From contig CM075347.1 in assembly GCA_037693485.1 (NCBI GenBank), forward strand, positions 142,799,501 through 142,863,500: a stretch of DNA of 64,000 bases, given 5' to 3'. The notes below the pieces were generated by a model, which was not told the origin of the DNA, made no database searches, and saw nothing but the letters and a program-made list of their open reading frames with translations. Origin of the DNA: Kitagawia praeruptora. Taxonomy: Eukaryota; Streptophyta; Magnoliopsida; Apiales; Apiaceae. This document shows positions 20,789 to 30,772 of the stretch, piece by piece. The first letter of the stretch is position 1. The number at the start of each line of letters is the position of its first letter. The translations under genes were made by a program, and so were the position numbers.

Positions 20789-22329
20789 GATCATGCGTAC
20801 ATGGTTGTTAAAATTAAAAAAAAATTATACGCATTAGCATAATGCGTATACAGCGGGGGGAAAAAAAACTATGCGCATTACTCTAATGCGCATACCGTGG
20901 GTATTTAGGGCGGAGTTTTCAGAAACTGGTATTTTGGGCAGTGGGTAGGGGAAAAGTGGGTATTTTGGGTAATTTTTCTTAATAAATGTCATTTTATATA
21001 TTATTTATTTAAGTTTATTTAAGAAAATCGAGAAAAAAACTAAATGATTCCGATATATACGTTAAAATGTACATGATTATGATAAATACGTTATTTGTGA
21101 ACTGAATAGAGTTATAATAAAAATTACAATTATAATAGTATTAACAATTTATTATTTTAATAAAAAAATAATATATAATCCTTGGAGAAATAGGAATCTT
21201 ATGGGTGGAACCAATATTTGGTACCGAGGTACCATTAAAAATGTATTTCGTTTGCTATAGATAAGCATGTCACCGTAGATTAACATGTGTATTCGTAGTC
21301 TTTTTTTTACTAAGTTGTAATAAAAAAAAATTATAATTGTAATATAATTTATTTATTTATTTTATAAAATAACATAGAATTCTAGAGAAAATAGGATTCT
21401 TGGGGTGAAACCAAAATATGGTACGAACCAAATTTGATATAAAATGGTACATTAAAAAGGGGTTTTGTTATTAATACACGTTATAGATATAGATTTATTT
21501 ATTATTTATTTAAGATTATATTTTAAACAATCAAGAAAACATAACATACATGGTTCTAATATATACGTTATTTGTACAATTCAGTAATATTATAGTAAAA
21601 GAATTATAATTATAACAAAATTCCAAACAATTGTTTTAGAAAATAATATGAATTTTAGGGGAGTAGGAATCTGTGATGAAATAAGGGTGAAACCAAATTT
21701 GTTACGAAAATATCATTAAACAGAAATTTATTAATAAAGGTTATAGATTCGTTAGTGTTTTATCAAATGTTATACGATCTGGCTACGTATTCGTTGTTGT
21801 TTTACCCTCTATTTGTTGGTAATTTTTTATCGTTGGTTTTTTCAAGTTAAAAAAATTATAAACAAAAGAATTATAATCATCATAAGAACTCTATTTTTAA
21901 CTCTTTTTAAAGGAACATAGTATTCTAGGGGAAATATGATTTTTTTTAAAAAAATACAAATAAAAGAATTATAATTATAATAAGATAAAAATTACAAAAA
22001 GAATTATAATTATAATAGGATTTCTATTTTTATTCTATTTTTTTTAAAAAAAAACAACATAGTATTCTAGGGAAAATAGGATTTTAGGGATGAAACCAAA
22101 ATATAGTGCGAACCAAAAACGGGTGAAACTAAAATATAGTGCGAACCAAACTTTAGGTACCTTTAAAAGAGGGTTTCGCTTATTAATGAAGTTAATAGAT
22201 TTTTTATTTCATTCATTTCATTTCATTCATCCTAACCAAACACAATATTATGGTTAATGAAAATTGATTGTTTCATAAAAAAATCTCTCTACTAGAACTC
22301 GATCGACCAATGTACAGAAGTAGCACGTG

Positions 22330-22470
22330 TGTTGGTCCCGGAGTATTGCAGAAGGGGGGTTGAATGCAATACTGATAAAATTCAATCTTTAAACTAACAA
22401 CAATGATAAAGATTATAAGTTATCAGTAGATGTATGCAAACACAAGTGAAACAAGATTTTTCACAAAATA
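22330..22470 (+). mobile_element. LTR-like fragment replacing exons 1-2 of BURP copy D
   Basis: From TGTTGGTCCCGGAG at 22330 the duplicated flank is replaced by a sequence resembling the 5' end of a copia-type LTR (TGTTGG..., with GTATTGCA/TGCAATAC inverted pair). It stops exactly where exon 3 homology starts (CGGAAAAGG). No 3' end is visible. Confidence 0.4.
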
Positions 22471-23307
22471 CGGAAAAGGTTCAGGCGTCGGAGTCATCAC
22501 GGGAGCGCCTGGGCAAAAGACTGATGTTGGTGTTGGCAGAGGTGGTGTAGTAGTCAGGTCAGATAACAGAGGGAAGCCCGTGTACGTTGGAGTCAATCCA
22601 GGTCCAAACCCATTCGACTACGAGTATGCTGCCTCTGCAGCTCAGCTGCATGATAATCCCAATGTAACCGTGTTTTTTCTAGAAAATGATTTACACCAAG
22701 GAACAAACATGAACCTACATTTTACCAAGCCCGCTACTCCAACAACTTTCTTGCCTCGAAAAGTTGCAGAGTCCATTCCATTCTCGTCGAATAAACTACC
22801 AGAAATATTTGAAAAATTCTCTGTGAAACCAAACACATTGGAATCTAACATAATTAAGCAGACACTCGGTGAATGCGAAGCTCCAAGTATCAAAGGCGAA
22901 GAGAAGTATTGCGCAACATCACTAGAGAATATGATCGATTTCTCGACTTCTAAATTGGGGAAAAAATGAATGCAGTGTCAACAGTTGTTGAGAAAGAAAG
23001 TGAAATGCAGAGATATAGAATTGTTGGATCAAAAAAACTAGGAGAAATGGTTGTGATCTGTCACAAGCAAAACTATCCATATGCTGTGTTTTATTGCCAC
23101 GAGACAAACAATGTCAAGGCATATACAATTTCACTTGTTGGAAATGATGGAACAAAAGCGAAAGCAGCAGCTATTTGTCACGTAGATACTTCCTCTTGGA
23201 ATCCGAAACATTTGGCATTTCAGGTGCTCAATGTTAAGCCTGGAACTGTTCCAGTTTGCCATTTTCTTCCGGAGGATCATGTCGTTTGGGTTCCTGTCAC
23301 GAAGTGA
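22471..23307 (+). pseudogene. BURP-domain gene copy D, exon 3, frameshifted
   Basis: The exon encodes the Gly-rich segment and a full BURP domain, but an A run at about 22960-22966 is one base short compared with copy C, so the frame stops at LGKK and continues from 22966 in another. All four CH pairs are present after the shift: CH-x10-CH-x25-CH-x25-CH. Exons 1-2 are absent, and the open frame upstream (from 22430) comes from LTR-like sequence. The last three codons before the TGA, VTK, come from a solo LTR inserted at 23295; the unbroken ending, as in copy E, would be Y then stop. Confidence 0.8.
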
Positions 23308-23584
23308 GTATGTTCAGCCAAAGATCGAATTGGGCCAAAACTTCTTATTGGGCCATAAAATATAGTTGGGCCTGGATCATAGGACTGGACTAGAAAATAT
23401 TGCAGATGACTTCCTGTAGTTGGCATATATATTACTTGGAGTGTTTCATTTCAAATTATGAACGAGAATATTGTTTTGTTTTGTTATAAAATTTCTACTC
23501 TGTCTCTCATCTATTTTCTTCTGCAACTTTGTCAATTTCTTATCAATTTCGGAAAATTCCAAAAAATAGCTTCAAGTTGTTACA
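23295..23584 (+). repeat. solo LTR in the last codons of BURP copy D
   Basis: A 290-bp block beginning TGTCACGAAG and ending TTGTTACA is flanked by GTTCC on both sides (23290-23294, 23585-23589). Removing it restores the context seen at the end of copy E (GGGTTCCATATTAAGTATTA). TG...CA ends, a 5-bp duplication and the lack of internal sequence define a solo LTR, here from a small element. Confidence 0.75.
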
Positions 23585-23589
23585 GTTCC

Positions 23590-25063
23590 ATATTAAGTAT
23601 TACTGCTGGATTTCGTTATATGTGGTGTGTTATATGCTCTTCTTTCGAATGGTTTACAATCTTGAAGAAATAACGGGCACTGCCCGCTGCTGCTTAAATA
23701 TGGGAAGCTTATATTAACATCATACCATGTTCTTCGTAAATAATATATATAAGAATGTTTCTGCACTTTTTTATGTATAAGAATTGTACTTGTAAGAAGG
23801 CATTCATGCTTCATGCATGGCCCAGTTATTGAACTACGTTTTTTACTTGCCTGCCAGTGATGTTATTATTATAATTCTCCGATACTCCGCAAGTTTTAGA
23901 TAAGAAGAATAAAAAGAACAGAGAGAATTACTAGAAAAAGTTGGACTTGCAATTCTATGTTAAAATGAAGGAGTAGAGAGAACTACTGCAATAAGTACGT
24001 AAATCTGTGCATTTGTGTGAGCCCTCTAAGCCAAAAAACATCGACAGTGGAGGTCATCAAAGGAGTCATCAAATATTGGTGATATGTTGTTTTCATGTTT
24101 TTTTTAGAAGGGGCTTCGGTCGTGACAGATAATTGTTACAACAAATTTTATCGTGTTTATTATCAATGATAAAGAGTATTACATATTTTTATATTTTTTT
24201 TTAATTTGTGAATACATGAATTAAGCGTTAAGTATGATGTAACAATCATGGAGCCGATATTCTGTAGAATCATAATATCATTACTCCCTCCGTCCCATCC
24301 ATTTCTTAACATAAACTTTTCACTTGCGTGGCACGCATTTTAAGGCTCTTATAAAGTTCTATAACTTATTTTTAAAATTTTCTTTTTCTGTATAAAAATA
24401 GAATTATTCTATTTTTATTAAAAAAAGAAAAATTTCAAAAATAAGTTATGCACCTCAACGGTCAACAGCTTCTCATTCTTAAATTATACTGTAGTAGCTG
24501 TTTCACGAACCCTTTACTACGTACTTGCAACTGCTTCACTTTCTTTAATTACCGATTGTTTCACAGTACTCTTTCTTTCTTTGCACTTTTTTCTGCAGGT
24601 GAGAGAACATATTTGTAAACTGTAGAAACTCATTCTACTTCAAAAAAGAAAATACTCCATGTACCCAAGTAAATACTAATTAACAGGAATTTATGGTTCT
24701 GGAACGCGAACAGAATTAGAAAAATATTCCAACATATTTTTCATTGTTCATTGTTGGTCTCTCTCTGCATCTGAATTTGCAAAGAAAAATATTTTTATAA
24801 ACCTGAGAAATTTTAATCAAGTATAGACATGTTCATTGAGAAAAGTCACAACTCACTAGCAATAACATGATTATTACAATTATAACCTGGTAGGGACAGT
24901 ATGGACAAAGAAATCACAAGCCATTGATTCAATAATTATCATCATCTAAGCTCGACCTTTTGTCGTCCACCAAACTAGTATCCAGAGTGTTCAAAGATTC
25001 CTCAAATTCTGACTACTTGTTCTGTGCATGCCGAGATAAAAAGCATACTTATAAATGTAGTTC
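23590..25063. other. 3' flank of copy D, no gene seen
   Basis: The first 300 bp resemble the 3' flank of copy E (for example ATATTAAGTATTACTGCTGG and TTGTACTTG...AAGACATTCAT near 37870), so the flank was duplicated too. Beyond that there is AT-rich sequence and a Stowaway remnant. Confidence 0.5.
24284..24450. mobile_element. truncated Stowaway-type MITE
   Basis: Starts CTCCCTCCGTCCC after TA and contains the same AT-rich hairpin as 10785-10880, but no right terminal repeat follows. Confidence 0.5.
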
Positions 25064-25068
25064 ATTAC

Positions 25069-25189
25069 TGTTAAAGTAGAATGTATTAATTGTCAATCCC
25101 TTTTACAAGTGATATTACAAGAGTATTTATAGGGCTTCTAGTGGGCTTTTAATGGACATTAACTAACTAGGTGGGCCTATGGTCCAACA
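25069..25189 (-). repeat. LTR of the gag-only element, coding-strand 3' copy
   Basis: 121 bp, TGTTGGACC...TTTAACA on -. It differs from its partner at several positions (for example GGGCTTCTAG versus GGACTTCTAG), so the insertion is older than the copia element at 32903. Confidence 0.8.
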
Positions 25190-25455
25190 GAAGTCCCCCC
25201 TAAGTACAAAGAAAAGATCTTTAGATCTTTTAATCACCTATTTTACAAGGCCCAGACCATATATTTAAAAGTTTACCATACAAAACAAACGGGGGAAATC
25301 GGAAAAAAAATTCTCATTTTTATCATTTTGGCTTTTGTGGTCGGTTGACTTGTCCTTCCACTTTCCAATGAGTTGGAGGCATTTGCACTGTGGCAGATTC
25401 TTTCTCAGGTCACGTGAAGTTGGTGAACCGTTTAGGCTCTATGACCTCTGCGTAG

Positions 25456-26184
25456 TTGCAAGTTTTCCTTGGACCCACTGTTAAACTAGGGAAGTTGTTT
25501 GTAAACATGTCGACCGATGAATTTTTAGCCCGCCTTGTTGAGAGTAAAGCTGCAGGGACTTCGACTGTGATGCCTAGTGTTGGAGTAGAAAGTGGATCCG
25601 AGATTGTCTCGAGGAGCCTTGCGCCTCATTTTGGTTTGGTTGGTATTGGTGCCTCTGAAACCAATGTTATGAAAGATCGAGAGAAGATGAGACATCGTGA
25701 TGGACATTCCTCTAAAGGTCATTATTCTAAGAAGTTGAAGGGGCCAGTGAGCTGTCCGAGCTCTGGTGGAGTGGGTTTGCTTTCTAAGGATGACATGGGA
25801 TCTTTTTCTCAAATGAGAGCTAATCGTGAAAGTCTATGGAGTGGCTGTTGGGAACGGTCTCCGTTTTTGTAAGAGTTTTGCCGATATGGGGCTTTATCTT
25901 TATTTGTTTTGCTTCGCTTTTCTTTGTTCTGGATATGATCTGTTTGCCTTCATACACTTCCTGCTTGTTCTACTTTGTAGCTGTCCATGGAATTGGAGAG
26001 GTTGTTGAATCTTGAGGACGTCGTAGACATCTCTGAGGTGAAGAAGCTCCGTGAGGAAGTGAGGGATTTGAAGGAGCTCAACGAGGGGTTGGAGGAGAGC
26101 TCTAAGAACTTAGCTAACGACAATACTGTTGCTGCTGACAAACTCTTTGGTCCCTTGAATGAAAAATCTGAGTTGATTTCCTAG
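25456..26184 (+). pseudogene. antisense ORF remnant of the gag-only element
   Basis: Two open stretches (25456-25872 and 25987-26184) on +, opposite to gag. The second, ELERLLNLEDVVDISEVKKL onward, is a coiled coil. The position (near the 3' LTR, antisense) and the coiled coil match exon 3 of the antisense gene of the Tat element at 6406-7424, but sequence similarity is too low to be sure. The frame between them is closed. Confidence 0.4.
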
Positions 26185-26639
26185 TGTTAATATAACCCTC
26201 TTTCTTTCTTTGAATTCTTTGGCGTATTTGTTGCATAACTTTGGAGTGACTTCTTTGTGTACTTGACGACTTCTAATCTCACCTTTTTTTTTAGTTGGGA
26301 GTTCAGAGATACCGTCAAACCTTTTAAGATTTGTGGGTTTTTGGCATGGTTTGTCATTCGCGGAACGGAGTAATCCTTATCTTTTCTTTGGCGAGAACTT
26401 CTTTGACGTGATTAGAATGTAGGCTTGGCATACTTTATCCTTTTCTTTGAATTTGGCGAATATGGAGATGTTCGAGAGGACCCTGAGTTTCTTGAGATGT
26501 TTGAGGTGATCGATGCTTTGTCCTTGGGCGTGATTCTACTTACTATTCTTTTGGTTTGCTATTTCATGGCGTAACCAGAGCCTTGTTTCATCGTACTTTA
26601 CTTTTTTGAAGCCCTTGGCGTATTTGTCGCATAACCTTG

Positions 26640-28060
26640 GATTGATTTCCTTGTACACTTGGTGACTTGGCGAATTGATATTTGTCGTACTTTAATTTGG
26701 CAAATTGATATTTGGCGAATTGTAGGTTTGGTGTCTTGGCGAATTGATATTTGTCGTACTTTAATTTGGCAAATTGATATTTGGCGAATTGTAGGTTTGG
26801 CGCACCTTAATTTGGCGGATTGATATTTGGCAAATTTTTCATTTGGAATTGGCGAAGTTGGAGATGTCCGAGAGGATACTGAGCCTCTTGAGATGATTGA
26901 GGTGATCGTTGCCTTGTCCTTTTGCGTAACTTTGGAGTGATTTCATTTTGTACTTGGTGAATTTTTATCTCTTGCTTTGTAGTTGGCGATTAGAGTGTGG
27001 GCTTGGCGCACTTTACCTTGGAGATGTCCAAGAGGACTCTAAGCTTCTTGACCTATTTGAGGTGATCGAAGTATTGTCCTTTGGCATGATTTTTCTTACC
27101 CTTTCTTTTTACTTACTATCTCATGGCATAACCAAATCCTGGTTTGGGTGTACTTTATCTATTCTCTTTAATCGGAGAATTTACGAGCTTCGAGTATTCT
27201 CTTGGCACGGTTTATCCTGCGACTTGTCGTAACTTGGTGCATTATTTGGCGTAACTTGGCGTAGTTTTTGAAATTGGAGATGTCGATGAAGCTTCTGAGC
27301 TTCATGGAGTTGTTTGGCGCTATCTTGTTTATTTTTTGACATAAACCTACCTTTTCCTTGGCATGTAACATATGTTTAGCGTACTTTACCTTTTTCCTTT
27401 TAGATTGGCAAATTTGGAGATGTCGAAGAAGCTCTTAAGCTTCATGGAGTCTTTTGGCGTTACTTTGTATTTTGGCATAAACTTTACCTTTTCATCATTT
27501 TGAAGTTGGAGATGTCGACGAAGCTCTTGAGCTTCATGGATTTATTTGGCGTTACTTTGTTTGTATTTTGGAGTAAACTTTACCTTTTCATCATTTTGAA
27601 GTTGGAGATGTCGACGAAGCTCTTAAGCTTCATGGAGTCTTTTGGCGTTACTTTGTATTTTGGCGTAAACTTTACTTTTCATCATTTTGAAGTTGGAGAT
27701 GTCGACGAAGCTCTTGAGCTTCATGGAGTTATTTCGCGTTACTTTGTTTGTATTTTGGAGTAAACTTTACATTTTCACCATTTTGTAGTTGGGGTTTTCG
27801 AAGAAGCTCTTGATAAGCTTCATGGAGTTGTTTGGCGCTACCTTGTTTATTTTTTTTGGCGTAGACTTTAACTTTTTACCAATTTGAAGTTGGAGATGTT
27901 GATGAAGCTTTTGTGCTTCTTCTTGGCGATTTGGCGCTATTTTTATCTTTATTCTTGGCGATTTGGCGAATTGATACTTGGCGAAGTGTTTGAGCTCTTT
28001 TTACCTTTTCTTTGTCTCTTGGCGAATTGCAACATAGGCGCTGCTTGTATATATTTTTTC
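26640..28060. repeat. tandem and TTGGCG-rich repeats in the gag-only element
   Basis: Two near-identical units of about 75-80 bp (TTGGCGAATTGATATTTGTC...) lie at 26668-26805. From 27275 to 27910 a unit around TTGGAGATGTCGACGAAGCT and CTTCATGGAGT recurs about seven times at spacings of roughly 90-140 bp. The hexamer TTGGCG occurs dozens of times between 26210 and 28040. Confidence 0.7.
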
Positions 28061-28501
28061 CAATCATGTATGGATATCTCTGTCGAGATTACTTTGGAGT
28101 TTCATTTGGAGACCGGGCTGCTTTGGAGATGAATTTCAATTTTCTCAAATTTTCAATGAATAAATGACTTTAGATGACTTTGCAAGGTATAGGAAAGAGC
28201 TACGTATGCGTTTTGTAGACTAAAAATTTGAAGTATGCATAACAATTTTGATAAGTAAAATGTGGATAAAATACAGTAGCTTAAGATTTTTACTTCAATT
28301 GGAACCTTTATTCATAACATACTTAAAACAAATGCTGACTTAAAACACAACCCATTCACATGCAGAACAAATCATGAAAAGCAACTTGTTAAAAACTAGA
28401 GATTTACTTCATACCTTAACTTAAACAACTTAAAGAGATGAGAGATGCTAACTTGGAGACTTTCATGGATATAAGTTCTTAACGGAGACTTCCAAATGGC
28501 A

Positions 28502-28625
28502 AGCTAACACCAGACCTGCTATAAGCCCCTCGTACTCCGACTCATTGTTAATTGTGGAGAATTTGAACTTTATGACATGCTTAATGATGAACCCTTCGGG
28601 GCTTGTGAGGATGACACATGCTCTA
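28502..28625 (-). pseudogene. archaeal-type RNase H fragment
   Basis: On - this reads VILTSPEGFIIKHVIKF then NNESEYEGLIAGLVLA, matching the NNxAEYEALxxGL block of the Tat aRNH (compare 4130-4165). It directly follows the end of gag, so protease, RT and native RNase H have been deleted between them. Confidence 0.65.
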
Positions 28626-28761
28626 CGGCTTGTGAAGTGGATGACCTGCTTGATGTATATGAGGTCTCATCCTCTATCTTTGGTTGAATTGGCGATCTTG
28701 CTTGTGTTCTTCGCACACCTCGGGAACCTTTTTCACTTCGGCGGTATTCCCATTGAAAGGT

Positions 28762-29995
28762 TTATTCGAGTAGCCTATTCATCCTTGTTCTTGGGAACCT
28801 AGAAGACTGTATGTTTCCAACAGCCTCTTGGAGAGTCAATCTATGCTCAAATAGCTCTATAGCTGCTTGAAGTGATTGAGGCCCTTTTTCAAAGTACTCC
28901 TCGAGCACTATGTTATGTCTGGACCTATCAATTCCTGCTGCCAGATGCATCATTGCTAAATTTTCCACCAAACCTGGGATTTGGGTCATTTCTGTTCTAA
29001 AACGATTTAAATATTCCCGGAGATTTTTAGTTGATCTTTGGCAAATATTCACGAGCGATGATGTTAGCTTCTTTCCTTTTTTGTTAGTACGGAATCTTGA
29101 TCTAAACTTTTCTTTCAGGCTGGTCTATGACCTTATAGATCTTGGTGGTAAATTATTGAACCACATGAGAGCTTTGCCTTTTAAACACGTCGGAAAGTAC
29201 TGACACTTTGCCACTTCGGTGTGTCCAAAGAAAGACATTCTTCCGTTAAAGAGGTGGACGAAGTCATAGGGGTTCGTGGAGCCATCGAACTGATCCATTG
29301 GCGACACCTTGAGATCCCTGTTTACCTTAGCCTTTTTAATACTCTTGATTAATGGACTCTCTGAAGAGACTTCGGTCTCCCCTGAGTGGGGACTTCATGA
29401 ACTCCTTGAACCTCAATATGTCTTTTGCTGACAAACTAGTCGTGCTTGAGTCTTCCTTCTCATAATCCTCATCGACGTACTCATGTCCTTCTCTTCTAGT
29501 TTTACGCTTCTTTGATGAAAACGAATCAGAAGACATCTCCGCCTTAGAATACTTACTTCCCATAGATGTCCTCCATGAGGACTCATGATTTTCAGTTTGA
29601 TATTCAGAAGAAACATGAACCTCAGACGCCTCTTGGAGTTCTTTCTGCATCCTGATGATTTCCTTCTTCCGTTTCACTTTCTCAGCCAAAATCTACCTCT
29701 CCAAATCCAACCTACGAAGCTCATCGTCGACGATAAGAGTACTCGTCGCTCCGATCTGCTTCTCTCTTCTCCAAATGTAAACGAGTCTCCCTTGTGGAGT
29801 GAGGACTAACCAACGAGAGTCCTTCTTTGATTTACGATTTCCATTCAATGGATCTGACATACTAGGCCGTGGAGGTGAAGCAAACAACGCTTGAGGAACC
29901 ATCGATATCCTAGACTTATCAGCTCGTTTAACACTCATGATATTTTGAGTGCTCAGATCTACTTTTTTACTCGTTGTTTGAATTTCATCGGCCAT
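28762..29995 (-). pseudogene. gag: gag of the short-LTR element, broken
   Basis: Starts MADEIQ at 29995. In-frame TAG at 29693-29695 replaces a probable Gln. A frame change near 29360 leads into the conserved gag core: MDQFDGSTNPYDFVHLF and GKALMWFNNLPPRSI at 29307-29125, and LREYLNRFRTEMTQIPGLVE to HLAAGID at 29020-28910. The last part, LEEYFEKGPQSLQAAIELFE, is typical of Tat-like gag. A short tail to about 28640 carries lysine-rich sequence. At least three lesions, so no full-length gag. Confidence 0.8.
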
Positions 29996-30142
29996 TCTTC
30001 GTACTTAAACGAAGAATTGAGGTCGATTACAGAATATTACAACTCGATCTGGTGATGTATTAGGATGATTTTAGTGTTAGCAGCTTGTTTTGGTGGTTGT
30101 TTTTTTTTTGTTAGGAGGAGATACAACCTCCTTCTAGGCCAT

Positions 30143-30263
30143 TGTTAAAGTAGAATGTATCAATTGTCAATCCCTTTTACAAGTGATATTACAAGAGTAT
30201 TTATAGGACTTCTAGTGGGCTTTTAATGGGTCTTAACTAATTAGGTGGACCTATGGTCCAACA
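30143..30263 (-). repeat. LTR of the gag-only element, coding-strand 5' copy
   Basis: 121 bp; on - it begins TGTTGGACCATAGG and ends CTACTTTAACA. Contains the TATA box TATAAATA (30198-30205 on -). Confidence 0.8.
30198..30205 (-). promoter_or_regulatory. TATA box in the short LTR
   Basis: TATAAATA on -, midway in the 121-bp LTR; the same motif occurs in the other LTR. Supports the minus orientation. Confidence 0.55.
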
Positions 30264-30268
30264 ATTAC

Positions 30269-30772
30269 CTTAAATTGTACTGGTAAATAATCGTGAATTC
30301 GCAACGTACTTGATCATTCAGCTGGTGATCAATCACAATATTAAAAACAAACAATTTGCATACTAAAGTTATATGATATTCATATGTGATAGTTGCTGTT
30401 TAGAGTAATTTTTTTTAAAAAAAGCTGGTAGAGTGATTGATTATCAGATTGTAGGAATATTACAAGTCTCAAAAAAGCAATGTTGATTGTTTTGAAGTGG
30501 AGACTTTAATTAAAGCAAAAAAAGCTATGTTGATTGTGTTGAAGTGGAAATGGAATTTCTTTCGGCTGGGTTCAAGCTTTCAGCATCTAGGGTACCTCCG
30601 GTAGGGCTCAATTGGAGCAATTATGCTAGACGATGTGTTGCTTTTTTTTTTTGATAGAAATACTGTTTAATTATGGGAATCTTTTCATCTGCTTATTAAT
30701 ACTAGACTTCGCTTCACTTCTAATGCATTCACCAACTAGATAGGTTTATCACAGCCTTGAATTATATACTCA
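30269..30772. other. 5' flank of BURP copy E
   Basis: Near 30490-30650 there are diverged matches to the BURP 5' flank (GTTGAAGTGGAAATGG, GGAGCAATTATGCTAG). The TATA position reads GCTTATTAATACTAG, so the TATAAAT of copies A and B is not preserved. No gene seen. Confidence 0.5.

Larger units (their letters stand above)
19272..20891. repeat. 19-bp palindromes in element II
   Basis: Units at 19272-19290, 19300-19318 (ACGCATGTCACACATGCGT), 19351-19369, 19400-19418, 19464-19482 (ACGCATTGTACCAATGCGT), 20287-20305 (ACGCATTACTGTAATGCGT), 20331-20349, 20829-20847 and 20873-20891 (GCGCATTACTCTAATGCGC). All have 8-3-8 geometry. The last shows a paired A-to-G / T-to-C change at the outermost position. 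Confidence 0.85.
19185..20978. mobile_element. Mutator-like non-autonomous element II, palindrome-bearing
   Basis: Ends GGGTGAAAAACC and, inverted, GAAAAATTACCC match the ends of element I in opposite orientation. Flanking TTAATAAAG / TTAATAAAT is a 9-bp target duplication with one mismatch. Inside are at least nine 19-bp palindromes, a three-unit tandem repeat with telomere-like motifs, and a nested retroposed insert. No transposase is seen. Confidence 0.75.
18828..22199 (-). mobile_element. Non-autonomous Helitron, minus strand, carrying nested insertions
   Basis: On - the element begins TCTATTAACTTC at 22199 and ends CTAG at 18828, preceded by a 7-bp stem CCCGTGC-TTC-GCACGGG seven bases before CTAG. 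It lies between A and T. The homologous flank at 12150-12170 supplies an empty site, so both borders are supported by comparison. These are the diagnostic Helitron features (5' TC, 3' hairpin plus CTRR, A/T insertion, no target duplication). No Rep/helicase ORF is present. A Mutator-like element (19185-20978) is nested inside. The 5' 1.1 kb matches the insert in copy A. Confidence 0.75.
25069..30263 (-). mobile_element. gag-only, internally deleted Ty3 retroelement with short LTRs
   Basis: Two direct 121-bp LTRs (25069-25189 and 30143-30263) are flanked by the 5-bp duplication ATTAC (25064-25068, 30264-30268). Coding orientation is minus: gag on - near 30000-28760, a polypurine tract AGGGGGGACTTC next to the LTR at 25190-25201, and a minus-strand TATA in the LTR. 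A fragment of Tat-type RNase H follows gag, and protease, RT and integrase are gone. An antisense ORF remnant lies at 25456-26184. It resembles the TR-GAG class (short-LTR elements with gag only), derived from a Tat-type parent. The primer-binding site after the LTR at 30142 is unclear. Confidence 0.75.

Noticed and set aside
24540..24610. Degenerate sixth BURP exon 1 (CTTTGCACTTTTTTCTGCAG)
   Set aside because: The similarity to CTTTGCACTTCTTTCTGTAAG is short and could be chance in pyrimidine-rich DNA; no ATG in frame and no further exon.
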